DNA of 64,000 nt from Paucisalibacillus globulus (GTDB lineage: Bacteria > Bacillota > Bacilli > Bacillales > Amphibacillaceae), in contig NZ_LT855405.1 in NCBI RefSeq assembly GCF_900184735.1, positions 248,001 to 312,000 on the forward strand, in the 5' to 3' direction. Position numbers and translations under genes: made by a program. The notes under the pieces are model-generated. The model saw nothing but the letters and a program-made list of their open reading frames with translations. It was not told where the DNA came from and did no database searches. The number at the start of each line of letters is the position of its first letter. Position 1 is the stretch's first letter. This document shows positions 1 through 7,915 of the stretch, in pieces.

Positions 1-314
1 CCTATCGTTGTCATGGCGAGTCCACCTTTTATGTGGCCAATCCAAGCATCCACTGCCGTATACAAATCTCTACCAAATCCGCTATAAGAAAGAAACATTC
101 CCATTAAAATGAACATCGGAATAACGCTTAACGAATATGAACTTGCTGTTGAAAATGGTGTCGTCCCTAATTGAACGAGTGCGGAATCCCACCCACGGAT
201 CAAGGCAAGTCCTAAAACTCCGACCAGAATTAGAGAGAATGCAACTGGGACTCGAAGCATAAATAATACAAGCAAAGCGATAATCCCTACTATACCAATT
301 ATTTCGGGGCTCAT
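1..314 (-). CDS. dctM: TRAP transporter large permease DctM (partial, N-terminus)
   Basis: Reading leftward from an ATG at 314, the frame stays open to the window edge, giving about 104 residues that begin MSPEIIGIVGIIALLVLFML. This is the hydrophobic N-terminus of the DctM/SiaM large membrane subunit, which carries out sodium-coupled uptake of organic acids or sugar acids. Phrases such as RVPVAFSL, SVIPMFILMGMF and GFGRDLYTAVDAW are typical of DctM. The ATG overlaps the dctQ stop (ATGA), so the two are translationally coupled in the order dctP-dctQ-dctM. The C-terminal three quarters lie outside the window. The family is clear; the substrate cannot be told. Confidence 0.9.
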   Translation of the reverse strand, partial: MSPEIIGIVGIIALLVLFMLRVPVAFSLILVGVLGLALIRGWDSALVQLGTTPFSTASSYSLSVIPMFILMGMFLSYSGFGRDLYTAVDAWIGHIKGGLAMTTI

Positions 315-814
315 TCGTTATTCACCGCCAATCTAAAATAAGCAATTGCTTTGAAGATGGCTGTGAGCATGAACACTAGAATTGTAAAAGCAATAATAAA
401 TATAAACGGGTGAACTGGAAGTGCTAAGTCAGTCGTAGTAGCATTCCTTTCCATCATTCGAATCCCATTATCCAAAATATGTTTTGCCATCGAAAACAAC
501 ACAACCGCAATCATAATCTCAATGACACCGAAAATACGATTTCGATTCCTTTCCGTGAATCGATCGGTTAGAAAATCAACTGTGATGTGATCACCTACTC
601 GATGTGTAATAGCTAAGGCAAAAAACACAAGTAGTGCCGAGCTAAGCTCTGTCAGTTCATAGGTTCCTTTCAAAGGACTATTAAATAAATTCCGACCAAT
701 CACATCAAAGGTAATGATAGCCATCATAAAGATCAGAATAGCATTTGCTACCATCTGTTGAATATCCACTAGTTTTGCAAGTATTTTTTCCGGCTTTGCT
801 AAAAGATTCGGCAT
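311..814 (-). CDS. dctQ: TRAP transporter small permease DctQ
   Basis: This 167-residue protein has four predicted membrane segments (about 22-42, 57-77, 95-115 and 133-155), the DctQ topology. The signature region VIGRNLFNSPLKGTYELTEL follows the first helix. DctQ is the small membrane subunit linking the periplasmic-type receptor DctP to the channel DctM. The ATG at 814 is preceded by a good site (GGGGTGG, 7 nt). The gene lies 17 bp after dctP and overlaps dctM by 4 bp, so all three form one operon transcribed leftward. No regulator (for example a two-component pair) is visible in the window. Confidence 0.92.
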   Translation of the reverse strand: MPNLLAKPEKILAKLVDIQQMVANAILIFMMAIITFDVIGRNLFNSPLKGTYELTELSSALLVFFALAITHRVGDHITVDFLTDRFTERNRNRIFGVIEIMIAVVLFSMAKHILDNGIRMMERNATTTDLALPVHPFIFIIAFTILVFMLTAIFKAIAYFRLAVNNE

Positions 815-831
815 CGCTTTTCCACCCCTAA

Positions 832-1872
832 TTAATTGCCACTTAATTCAACAGCACGGTCATAGACATCTTGCCCTGGCAAACCTTTCCCTTCTACATT
901 ATTAATCCAGTTTTCTACCGTTGGATTAATGAATTCACTCCACTCTGCTAATTCAGAAGCAGACAACTCATAGATTTCTACACCTTTTTCTTTCGCCTGT
1001 TCTATCGCTTCAGCCCCAACTTTATCAAATGCTTCACCTGTTTTCTTTGCCATGTTCTCCCCTGCTAACTCCATAATAGTTGTTTGATCTTCCTCACTTA
1101 AACTATTAAATGCATCTTCGTTCATTACAACAAACATCGTAGTAGAATAAAAGTTTCCGACTGTAGCATAATTTATTACCTCGTCTAACCCCCAAGTCTT
1201 CACCGCTTCCCAAGGAGCAATGGTCCCATCCACAACGCCACGCTCCAGTGCCTCGAAGTTTTCGTTCATTGGCATAGAAACAGGCGTAGCACCAAGTGCC
1301 TCTAACCATTCACTTGTTTCCGGAGATGGTGAACGGATTTTCAGACCCTTTAAATCTTCAATACTCTTAACGGGTTTATCCACGGTGAAAAGTTGCCCTG
1401 GGTCTGTCGTATATAGCCATAACGGGACAGTCCCCTCATATTCCGCATCAAACTCATCAAACTCATTTAGCAATTTCCACAGATTTTCAGACCCGGAAAC
1501 AGCCGTTTTCGCCATAAATGGTAGCTCCATAACAGATGTCAACGGAAACTCACCAGGTGTATACCCATGAACACTTAAAGCAAAATCAACAGAGCCTGTT
1601 GCAGCCGCATCAAAATGCTCATTAGGTGCTGCAAGTGCCGCCCCAGGATATGAAGTTATTTTGATTCTTCCATCTGTCTTTTCTTCCAAGTCAGCAGCAA
1701 ATGCTTTTACTTCTTCTTCCATAAAGTGGGTTGGAGGGAAAAAGTGTGAGAAATCCAGTTCATGCACTTTTTCATCCGAACTAGCAGCATCATCCCCACC
1801 ACCACATGCCGCTAAAAGAAGCATGATACAAAACCCAACCATTAGTACTAAAAACAACTTGCCCTTTTTCAC
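832..1872 (-). CDS. dctP: TRAP transporter substrate-binding lipoprotein DctP
   Basis: This is the extracytoplasmic solute receptor of the TRAP operon. The N-terminus is a lipoprotein signal (KKGKLFLVLMVGF, then lipobox LLAAC) followed by a Gly/Asp-rich linker. The mature protein has the DctP pattern, with LKGLKIRSPSP in the middle and VDGTIAPWEA toward the ligand-binding lobe, and about 340 residues, normal for the family. The start is uncertain. A GTG at 1896 sits directly on GGGGAG and is too close to use. A TTG at 1887 is 8 nt from GGGGAG. A GTG at 1872 is 6 nt from GAGGAAG and gives the most typical signal peptide; I chose it. Substrate unknown, probably a carboxylate or sugar acid. Confidence 0.88.
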   Translation of the reverse strand: MKKGKLFLVLMVGFCIMLLLAACGGGDDAASSDEKVHELDFSHFFPPTHFMEEEVKAFAADLEEKTDGRIKITSYPGAALAAPNEHFDAAATGSVDFALSVHGYTPGEFPLTSVMELPFMAKTAVSGSENLWKLLNEFDEFDAEYEGTVPLWLYTTDPGQLFTVDKPVKSIEDLKGLKIRSPSPETSEWLEALGATPVSMPMNENFEALERGVVDGTIAPWEAVKTWGLDEVINYATVGNFYSTTMFVVMNEDAFNSLSEEDQTTIMELAGENMAKKTGEAFDKVGAEAIEQAKEKGVEIYELSASELAEWSEFINPTVENWINNVEGKGLPGQDVYDRAVELSGN

Positions 1873-1913
1873 TAAAGACTTCCTCAAACCAACCACTCCC
1901 CAAAATAGTAATA

Positions 1914-1927
1914 GGAAAACGATTACA
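1914..1927 (-). promoter_or_regulatory. Possible CcpA cre site upstream of dctP
   Basis: On the minus strand the 14-mer TGTAATCGTTTTCC differs from the cre consensus TGNAANCGNNNNCA only at its last base. It lies about 40 bp upstream of the dctP start, in the expected promoter region. Carbon catabolite repression would suit a TRAP transporter, but a one-mismatch match in AT-rich DNA is weak evidence. Confidence 0.3.
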
Positions 1928-2021
1928 TAATATAATAAAAACCCCTTGTCTATTTATAATCATAAAATATTTAAAATATGAATAGTTTTGATGCTCCTTG
2001 TAATTAGGTTCGTGTGTTTTG

Positions 2022-2080
2022 GGTGCCTGCCCGAGTTTTAGGTGCCTGTCACTTCCCGACTTTTGTCATAAATTGTCGAA
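2022..2080 (+). repeat. REP-like repeat, copy 1
   Basis: Contains a short GGTGCCTG half-unit followed by the full unit GGTGCCTGTCACTTCCCG and the tail TTTGTC...TTGTCGAA. The same unit recurs at 4115, 15481, 23859, 26610, 40438/40598 and 45780. Here it lies in the 1.9-2.2 kb gap and is followed by a hairpin at 2108-2149 and a TTTTTCGAC remnant that resembles the inverted right end of the 40.4-kb copy. No protein is encoded; the small frame that crosses it is an artefact. Confidence 0.85.
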
Positions 2081-2107
2081 CCAATAGGCTTGATAACGTT
2101 CTAACTA

Positions 2108-2149
2108 CAACACCCCCATACCACTTTTACGTGATACAGGGGTGTTTTT
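2108..2149. terminator. Hairpin terminator beside REP copy 1
   Basis: AACACCCC pairs with GGGGTGTT across a roughly 20-nt loop, followed on the plus strand by TTTTT. It lies just past the stop of the VWA gene (2179, minus strand), but the U-run is on the plus strand, so termination for the minus-strand gene would rely on the stem alone. Confidence 0.4.
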
Positions 2150-2178
2150 CGACACCAGCTATTTCATTATTCCTTTCC

Positions 2179-2757
2179 TTACTCCTCCACTCTTCGCATT
2201 GATAGTTCTTCATGAATAACATCATACATGGCTTCTACACCGCTATCTGTTGCTTCAAATGTAAAAGAGTTCTCCACTTGGATACCTAAACTTCCAGCCT
2301 CTCTTGCAGCATCAATATTAGCTCCGAGGAAAATAAATTCCCAACCATGATTTTTCTGTTGATCGACAATCATCTTCTTCACTTGCCTATAATTATACTG
2401 CCGACTGGCATTTTCAAATCCATCTGTCGTAATCACAAACAATACATTATCTGCCCTGTCCTCTGGTTTGGTGTTTGATAAACGGTAACTGACATCCATT
2501 ATTGTCTTTCCAATCGCATCCAAAAGCGCAGTGGATCCTCTAACAAAATAGTCTTTTTCCGTCAATCTCACTTCCCTAGCATCAATCCCATTCCACAGTA
2601 ATTCATACTGATGGTCAAACAATACAGTGGTTAACGTGGTTTCCCCTCTTAACCTGCATTGTTTATTAACCAATGCATTGAATCCACCAATCGTATCTCC
2701 TTCCAGTCCACTCATCGAGCCGCTTCGGTCTAGCAAAAAGATAATTTCAGTTTTCAT
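2179..2757 (-). CDS. Small VWA-domain protein
   Basis: This 192-residue protein is essentially a single von Willebrand factor A domain. The metal-ion adhesion site is intact: DxSxS at residues 10-14 (DRSGSMSG), the threonine of STALLDAIG, and the aspartate of TTDGFEN. There is no signal peptide or membrane helix, so it is cytoplasmic. I chose the ATG at 2757 because GGAGG lies 9 nt upstream; a GTG at 2766 overlaps that site. The family occurs widely in Firmicutes beside macro-domain or HTH proteins of unknown role, and here it is divergent from such a protein at 2817. The function is unknown; a chaperone or complex-assembly role is only an inference from other VWA proteins. Confidence 0.8.
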   Translation of the reverse strand: MKTEIIFLLDRSGSMSGLEGDTIGGFNALVNKQCRLRGETTLTTVLFDHQYELLWNGIDAREVRLTEKDYFVRGSTALLDAIGKTIMDVSYRLSNTKPEDRADNVLFVITTDGFENASRQYNYRQVKKMIVDQQKNHGWEFIFLGANIDAAREAGSLGIQVENSFTFEATDSGVEAMYDVIHEELSMRRVEE

Positions 2758-2816
2758 TCTTATCACCCTCCAATTTAATTAACCATGCTATAATATTAAT
2801 TAATTTCACGGATAAA

Positions 2817-3338
2817 ATGGTCGCCTGTGAAGCGACATTGGAGGGATACGGCTTGCTTGATCAACATCTATTACTAGAATTGGAAATTTATATTGAGCGA
2901 CATTTAAATACTAGTAAACTCTCAGAAAGTCTAAAAGTTTACAAGGAAATGGATATCCTAGAAAGTCAGGTAGATTTAGAAGCATTTATTGGTGAAAGAA
3001 GACAACCAACTTTCCAAGAGTTGCTACTAAAGTTTATTGATCGTTCAGGTGCTACTGATTCAGAGGTCTATAAAAAGGCTGAAATCGATAGAAAACATTT
3101 TTCCAAGATACGCTCCAACACTAATTATCATCCCAGTAAACCTACTGTTCTTTCTTTGGCATTAGCCTTAGAACTTTCCAAGCAGGATACCGATAAACTC
3201 TTGCAAGCTGCAGGTTTTTCATTATCAGATAGTGATACATTTGACCTTATTATTCAATTTTGTCTGGAAAAAGAGATTTATGATCGATTTGAAGTGAATA
3301 ACATGTTGGATTATTTTCAGGTAAAAACGTTGAGTTAA
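2817..3338 (+). CDS. Putative HTH/RNA-binding-like protein (C-terminal region of macro-domain families)
   Basis: This 173-residue protein has the core FQELLLKFIDRSGATDSEVY, then KKAEIDRKHFSKIRSN and KPTVLSLALALELSK. From memory, this all-helical region is the C-terminal part of many Firmicutes macro-domain (Appr-1-p processing) proteins. Here residues 1-60 contain no macro domain; the first 15 residues resemble the tail end of one, so this may be a stand-alone relic or a separate family. The start is unsure: the ATG at 2817 has a poor ribosome site, whereas an in-frame TTG at 2853 follows GGAGG with good spacing. A TATAAT lies at 2789-2794. It is divergent from the VWA gene and probably functionally linked. 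Confidence 0.6.
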   Translation: MVACEATLEGYGLLDQHLLLELEIYIERHLNTSKLSESLKVYKEMDILESQVDLEAFIGERRQPTFQELLLKFIDRSGATDSEVYKKAEIDRKHFSKIRSNTNYHPSKPTVLSLALALELSKQDTDKLLQAAGFSLSDSDTFDLIIQFCLEKEIYDRFEVNNMLDYFQVKTLS

Positions 3339-3400
3339 GAGAAGAAGTTCAAGGTGGTAGATTATCTATCCCTTTCCAAATATTATTGATAAACTTCACA

Positions 3401-3730
3401 TCAGCCGAAGTATATTCTAATACTTCCTTCTTTTCGGGCGGATAATAAACAATTTTGGATAAAAGAATAGATTTGTTTCTCGTCCCAATGCATCGATTTT
3501 TCATCAGGCTTGTCAGAGTGATTATTCATGATGGCTTTAATTCCTTTCCAACTTTTCTCAATTTGTTGCAGGGAAAATGTTTCCTCCTCTCCTGTTCCAC
3601 TAACCCCAGCGTAATATTTAATTGCATCTAAGGTGTTGTATAGAATTAGTGCATTTGGATTTGCCATACTGAATCTTGCATACGCTATTTCTTCTCCTCC
3701 CTTATTAAATCCGTAAATATCATGGCCCAT
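3401..3730 (-). CDS. Conserved hypothetical protein (MGHDIYGF family)
   Basis: This 109-residue soluble protein begins MGHDIYGFNKGGEEIAYARF and ends in RKEGSIRIYFG. It contains a YYAGVSGTG segment and no recognisable enzymatic motif. I have the impression that similar proteins are scattered in Bacillus and Staphylococcus genomes, but I know no function. AAAGGAGG lies 7 nt before the ATG, so it is certainly translated. It converges on the preceding gene with a 62-bp gap. Confidence 0.6.
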   Translation of the reverse strand: MGHDIYGFNKGGEEIAYARFSMANPNALILYNTLDAIKYYAGVSGTGEEETFSLQQIEKSWKGIKAIMNNHSDKPDEKSMHWDEKQIYSFIQNCLLSARKEGSIRIYFG

Positions 3731-4063
3731 AATGTTGCCTCCTTTAATATTAGTTTGAAAATATGATTCTATTAATAGTAGATACGCTTATGTGAAATGG
3801 CACTAACCACTGGTGGTTTGAGGTATTTCGAAAGAGGGTTTTAAATCTAACGTCTATTTCAAGCTCCTTTCTTTTTCATTGGACAATTACATATAAAAAA
3901 TAAAGTATCCAACATTCAAAGTCAAAAGTGTAAAATTGCAAACTTAGACGTGACTTCATTTAAAATTACTATTTTGCTAGATGGGTTTTATAAATATTAG
4001 CCCTACAATTTGCGAAAAAAAGAAATTATTATAGTGTTTTAAAGAAATTTTTAGCACATAAAA
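3731..4063. other. Intergenic region without a visible gene
   Basis: AT-rich and with no convincing reading frame on either strand. It should hold the promoter of the hypothetical gene that starts at 3730. I see no palindrome strong enough to name. The hairpin and REP copy that follow are listed separately. Confidence 0.5.
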
Positions 4064-4107
4064 TAAGCTATACATTTTAGCCCAATAGGGTTAAAACGTA
4101 TAGCTAA
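4064..4107 (-). terminator. Long hairpin downstream of the aldo/keto reductase gene
   Basis: Two 20-nt arms (4064-4083 and 4088-4107) pair at 17 positions plus wobble pairs around the loop AATA; the core is AGCTATAC/GTATAGCT. It lies beyond REP copy 2, in the same order (stop, REP, hairpin) seen at several other genes here. The T-run on the minus strand is modest (TATTTTATG). Confidence 0.55.
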
Positions 4108-4114
4108 TAATTCA

Positions 4115-4154
4115 TTCGACACGATTCGAGCATTTTCGGGAAGTGACAGGCACC
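4115..4154 (-). repeat. REP-like repeat, copy 2
   Basis: Reverse-orientation unit ending CGGGAAGTGACAGGCACC, followed by a degenerate GGTACC half-unit in the same arrangement as copy 1. It lies between the stop of the aldo/keto reductase gene (4171) and the hairpin at 4064-4107. Confidence 0.85.
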
Positions 4155-4170
4155 TTAAAAGACGGGTACC

Positions 4171-4995
4171 CTAAAAATCGTCTGGGTTGGATCCTGCTCT
4201 TTCGTTTTTGTTTAGGTTGTCTATTTGGTTCATTTCTTGTTGGGTTAGGGTGAAATCAAAGATATTGGCGTTTTCTTGGATTCTTTCTGCTGTAATGGAT
4301 TTTGGAATGGTAATAACGTGATGTTGGATATCCCAACGTAGAATTACTTGGGCAGCAGATTTACCGTATTTATTTCCTATTTCAACTAAAGTAGGTTCAT
4401 CTAATAAGCGCCCACGTTTTAGTGGGGACCATGCTTCGAGTTGAATATTCTCCTTTTCACAAAAAGCTTTCAACTCCACTTGTGAAAGATGTGGATGATA
4501 CTCCACCTGATTCACTGCGGGTTTCACCTTGCAATCGGCTAGTAGATTCTCTAAATGATGGACATGAAAATTACTTACACCAATTGCACGGACACGTCCT
4601 TCTTGATACAGAGTCTCTAAAGCACGATATGTTTCCTTATACTTCCCTGTAACTGGCCAATGAATCAAATATAAATCTAAATAAGCCGTTCCTAGCTTCT
4701 CTAAACTTTCATCAAATGCCTTTAAAGTTGATTCATATCCTTGCTGGTCATTCCATACCTTGGAAGTAATAAATAATTCTTCCCGTGGAACACCAGATTC
4801 TCGTACAGCTAAACCCACACTACGTTCATTATCATAAAAAGAAGCTGTATCAATACTTCTATATCCTACATCTATCGCAGTACGAACAGCATGGACTGCA
4901 GTGTCTCCATCTTCGACTTTATAAACACCTAGGCCAAACCCAGGCATTTTGACACCATTGTTTAAGGTGATCTTATCATTTAGACTTGTAATCAT
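4171..4995 (-). CDS. Aldo/keto reductase (AKR5-like, YvgN/2,5-diketogluconate reductase type)
   Basis: A 274-residue NADPH-dependent TIM-barrel reductase for aldehydes or ketones. All four catalytic residues are present: Asp49 and Tyr54 (SIDTASFYDNE), Lys79 (TSKVWND) and His112 (LIHWPV). The nucleotide-binding end has IPKSITAERIQEN, typical of the AKR3/AKR5 group. The frame is open upstream to 5052, but GGGAGG sits 7 nt before the ATG at 4995, and the family's usual length (about 275) supports that start. It stands alone, separated from the dehydrogenase operon by a terminator at 5086-5114. Natural substrate unknown; methylglyoxal or sugar aldehydes are typical. Confidence 0.88.
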   Translation of the reverse strand: MITSLNDKITLNNGVKMPGFGLGVYKVEDGDTAVHAVRTAIDVGYRSIDTASFYDNERSVGLAVRESGVPREELFITSKVWNDQQGYESTLKAFDESLEKLGTAYLDLYLIHWPVTGKYKETYRALETLYQEGRVRAIGVSNFHVHHLENLLADCKVKPAVNQVEYHPHLSQVELKAFCEKENIQLEAWSPLKRGRLLDEPTLVEIGNKYGKSAAQVILRWDIQHHVITIPKSITAERIQENANIFDFTLTQQEMNQIDNLNKNERAGSNPDDF

Positions 4996-5085
4996 ATTGA
5001 TTCCTCCCAACATTAGCTTACCTTCTAAAATTAGCCTAACTAAATCATACAAGAACTAGTAGTAGAAATCGACCAATAAAAATGT

Positions 5086-5114
5086 AAAAAGCGTCAGCCC
5101 AAATGGACCAACGC
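5086..5114 (-). terminator. Terminator of the 2-oxoacid dehydrogenase operon
   Basis: On the minus strand GCGTTGGTCC pairs (with wobble) with GGGCTGACGC across the loop ATTT, followed by TTTTT. It lies 40 bp beyond the E3 stop codon and ends the E1a-E1b-E2-E3 operon. Confidence 0.75.
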
Positions 5115-5155
5115 CAGCTAGAACATTTGGAATCTTACAAGGTATTCCCTCTGTC

Positions 5156-6532
5156 CTAGCTATAATGAATCCCTTTCCCCATCCAAGCTGCAGCACTTTC
5201 AAATAATGCTTCTGATACGGTTGGATGCGGGAAAATCATCGATTCTATTTCTTCTACTGTTCCTTCTAAATGGATAAACGAAGTTGCTTGGCTAATCATT
5301 TCGGTCACATGTGCACCAACCATGATTACTCCAAGAATCTCCCCAAATTTCTCATCCGCGATAATCTTCATAAATCCACTATTCTCGCCTGCAGCAATTG
5401 CCTTTCCATTACCTGCAAGGTCTACTTTTTTCGTACGAACAGAATACCCTTTTGCTCGTGCTTGTTCCTCTGTTAATCCAACACTAGCTATCTCTGGGAA
5501 TGTATACACACAACGTGGCATTGAGAGATCTTTCTTATTCGGCTTTCCTAGTATATGGTTTACTGCATGAATCCCTTCTTCACTTGCAGCATGTGCTAAT
5601 TGGAAACCACCAATTAAATCACCAATCGCATAGATACCATCAAGCGAAGTACGCATATTTTGATCCACTTTTACAAATCTTCCATCAAATGCTACACCTA
5701 GTTCATTAAATCCCTTTAAATTAGGCTCACGTCCGACAGATATTAGGACACTATCTGTTTCTAATAATACTTTTTCACCTTGTTTTTCCAATTCAACAAT
5801 AGTCCGGGAATCCTTCTTAAAGCCTGTAACCTTCGCACCTGTATAAATAGAAATCCCCTTCGCCACTAGTTGCTTCGTTAAAAATGCAGATGCATCCGGA
5901 TCTTCTGAAGGAATGACTCGATCTGCCATCTCGACAATCTCAACAGAAGTTCCTAAACTATTAAACACACAAGCAATCTCCAGTCCTATTACTCCGCCTC
6001 CCATAATGACAAGACGTTCTGGCACTTCAGTAATATCAAAGATAGTATCACTTGTATGATACTCAATATGTTCAAGACCCGGTATACCAGGGACAAACGG
6101 TTTAGAACCATTTGCTAGAATAATATTCTTCGCTTGAATCTCTTCTTTACTGTCTTCAGATTCAATGACGACCTTCTTATTAGAAAAAACCGTTCCAAAG
6201 CCATTAAAATGAGTAATTTTATTTTGCCTTAGTAACCCTTTGATACCATTTCGCAACTGCTTAATATCCTGATTTTTTCGGTTTACCATCTCTTCGATAG
6301 AGAAAGAGAAATCATTTATGGTAATACCATACGTTTTCGCTTCTTTTATTTGATTAATCACTTCAGCATGTTTCAATAAGGTTTTTGAAGGTATACACCC
6401 TCTGTTCAAACAGGTTCCACCAAGGTCCCGTCCCTCAACAAGAGCAACGGACAGGCCGGATTTTGCTGCGCGAATTGCGGCAACATAACCACCAGGACCT
6501 CCACCAATAATGGCAACATCAAAATTTTTCAT
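5156..6532 (-). CDS. acoL: Dihydrolipoamide dehydrogenase (E3 component)
   Basis: A 458-residue flavoprotein that reoxidises the lipoyl groups of E2, passing electrons to NAD. Visible are the N-terminal FAD motif (IIGGGPGGYVAAIRAA), the redox disulfide Cys41/Cys46 (GGTCLNRGCIPSK), the NAD motif (VIMGGGVIGLEIA), the second FAD motif (GIYAIGDLIGG) and the C-terminal HPTVSEAL with the catalytic His-Glu. Three possible starts crowd together (TTG 6538, ATG 6535, ATG 6532) after AGGGGG; the last has the best spacing. It is the last gene of the operon, 12 bp after E2. The symbol acoL follows the operon layout; an lpd-type name would fit equally. Confidence 0.92.
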   Translation of the reverse strand: MKNFDVAIIGGGPGGYVAAIRAAKSGLSVALVEGRDLGGTCLNRGCIPSKTLLKHAEVINQIKEAKTYGITINDFSFSIEEMVNRKNQDIKQLRNGIKGLLRQNKITHFNGFGTVFSNKKVVIESEDSKEEIQAKNIILANGSKPFVPGIPGLEHIEYHTSDTIFDITEVPERLVIMGGGVIGLEIACVFNSLGTSVEIVEMADRVIPSEDPDASAFLTKQLVAKGISIYTGAKVTGFKKDSRTIVELEKQGEKVLLETDSVLISVGREPNLKGFNELGVAFDGRFVKVDQNMRTSLDGIYAIGDLIGGFQLAHAASEEGIHAVNHILGKPNKKDLSMPRCVYTFPEIASVGLTEEQARAKGYSVRTKKVDLAGNGKAIAAGENSGFMKIIADEKFGEILGVIMVGAHVTEMISQATSFIHLEGTVEEIESMIFPHPTVSEALFESAAAWMGKGIHYS

Positions 6533-6544
6533 CATCAATACCCC

Positions 6545-7903
6545 CTACACCAACAAGCTATATGGATCTTCTAGGCTTTCCTTTAGCTCCGTTAAGAATT
6601 CAGCAGCTGGTGCTCCGTCAATTACTCTGTGATCAAATGATAAACTTAATACCATCATCGGACGCACTTCAATCTGACCATTCACCACTACTGGCTTTTC
6701 AACAATTCGACCTATACCTAGAATTGCTGTTTCAGGAGGATTGATAATCGGTGTAAACCCATCAATAGCATACATACCTAGGTTACTAATAGTAAATGTA
6801 CTACCTTGCATCTCATCTGGAGTTAGCTTATTATCTCGTGCTTTCTTACCTAATGTCTTACTTGCTTCTGTCAGTTCAGCAAGGCCTTTTTTATTTGCCT
6901 GTTTCACAGACGGTACAATTAAGCCATTTTCTACTGCAACAGCTAATCCAATATTTACATCGTTATTATAAACAATCTCATTATCGATTAAAGCTGCATT
7001 CACTTTTGGATGGTTACCAAGTACATGGGCAACTGTTTTCATAATGATTTCTGTATAAGATAACCGGTATCCGGTTTGACTTTCCACAACAGGAAGTAAA
7101 GCCTTACGAAGCTCTATAGCTTTCGTCATATCAACATCACTTGTGAGTGTAACATGTGGAATCGAGCGAACGCTTTCGAGCATCTTGTCTGCGATAGCCT
7201 TTCTGAGTCCCTTCAATTTCACACGCTCACCTGTCACAGTTTCTTTAACTGGTGCCTTTTGTGCTTCTATATATGCAAGTACATCAGCTTTTTCAATTTT
7301 TCCTCGTACACCAGTGCCAGTAACAAGAGTTAAATCAACACCATTTTCTTTTGCAATTTTCTCTGCTAAAGGTGTTACTAATACAGTATTATCTGCAATA
7401 GCCTGAATAACATCCTGTTCGTGAATACGTCCCTTAGGTCCAGAGCCAGGAACCGTATTTAATGAAAAATCATTCTCACGAGCGACTCTTCTTGCAGCTG
7501 GTGTAGCACGAACTTTTCCATCAACTGGAACGGTCTTGCTACTAGATTCAACCGCTTCTGTTGCTGCTACTTCTATACCTTTACTAGACTCTGATTCTGT
7601 CTCAGCAGTTGTATCATCCGTATCCTCTCCACTTATTCCAGGAGATTCTAAAGGAACTTCTTCACCTTCATTACCAATATAGGCGATGATTGTATTAACC
7701 GGAATTTCATCATCCTCTTGGAAATACTTCTTGAGTAAAATTCCTTCTTCATATGCCTCTACTTCGATGTTTATTTTATCTGTCATGATTTCAAATATTG
7801 GCTCCCCGACTTCAACGGGATCACCTTCTTCTTTAAACCATTGAAGTAACGTGCCGACTGCCATCGTACTACTTAGTTTAGGCATGAAAACCTCTTTAGC
7901 CAT
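6545..7903 (-). CDS. acoC: Dihydrolipoamide acyltransferase (E2) with two E3-binding domains
   Basis: A 452-residue E2 core. Domains in order: lipoyl domain at 1-80 with lipoyl-lysine Lys43 (MTDKINIE); an acidic linker at 81-128; a first peripheral-subunit-binding domain at about 131-171; a second at about 174-213 (VTPLAEKIAKENGVDL); and the catalytic acyltransferase domain at 225-452 with His425 and Asp429 (SFDHRVIDG). Two binding domains are unusual, since most E2 proteins carry one. The ATG has GGAGGG 8 nt upstream. The gene sits between E1b and E3. Which acyl group is transferred is undecided: acetoin cleavage gives acetyl-CoA, but pyruvate or branched-chain 2-oxoacids use the same fold. 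Confidence 0.9.
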   Translation of the reverse strand: MAKEVFMPKLSSTMAVGTLLQWFKEEGDPVEVGEPIFEIMTDKINIEVEAYEEGILLKKYFQEDDEIPVNTIIAYIGNEGEEVPLESPGISGEDTDDTTAETESESSKGIEVAATEAVESSSKTVPVDGKVRATPAARRVARENDFSLNTVPGSGPKGRIHEQDVIQAIADNTVLVTPLAEKIAKENGVDLTLVTGTGVRGKIEKADVLAYIEAQKAPVKETVTGERVKLKGLRKAIADKMLESVRSIPHVTLTSDVDMTKAIELRKALLPVVESQTGYRLSYTEIIMKTVAHVLGNHPKVNAALIDNEIVYNNDVNIGLAVAVENGLIVPSVKQANKKGLAELTEASKTLGKKARDNKLTPDEMQGSTFTISNLGMYAIDGFTPIINPPETAILGIGRIVEKPVVVNGQIEVRPMMVLSLSFDHRVIDGAPAAEFLTELKESLEDPYSLLV

Positions 7904-7915
7904 GATGATCCCTCC

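Noticed and set aside
2014-2202. A 62-residue plus-strand open frame in the gap after dctP
   Set aside because: It runs through the REP unit and the terminator, has no ribosome site, and its sequence is simply the translation of the repeat.
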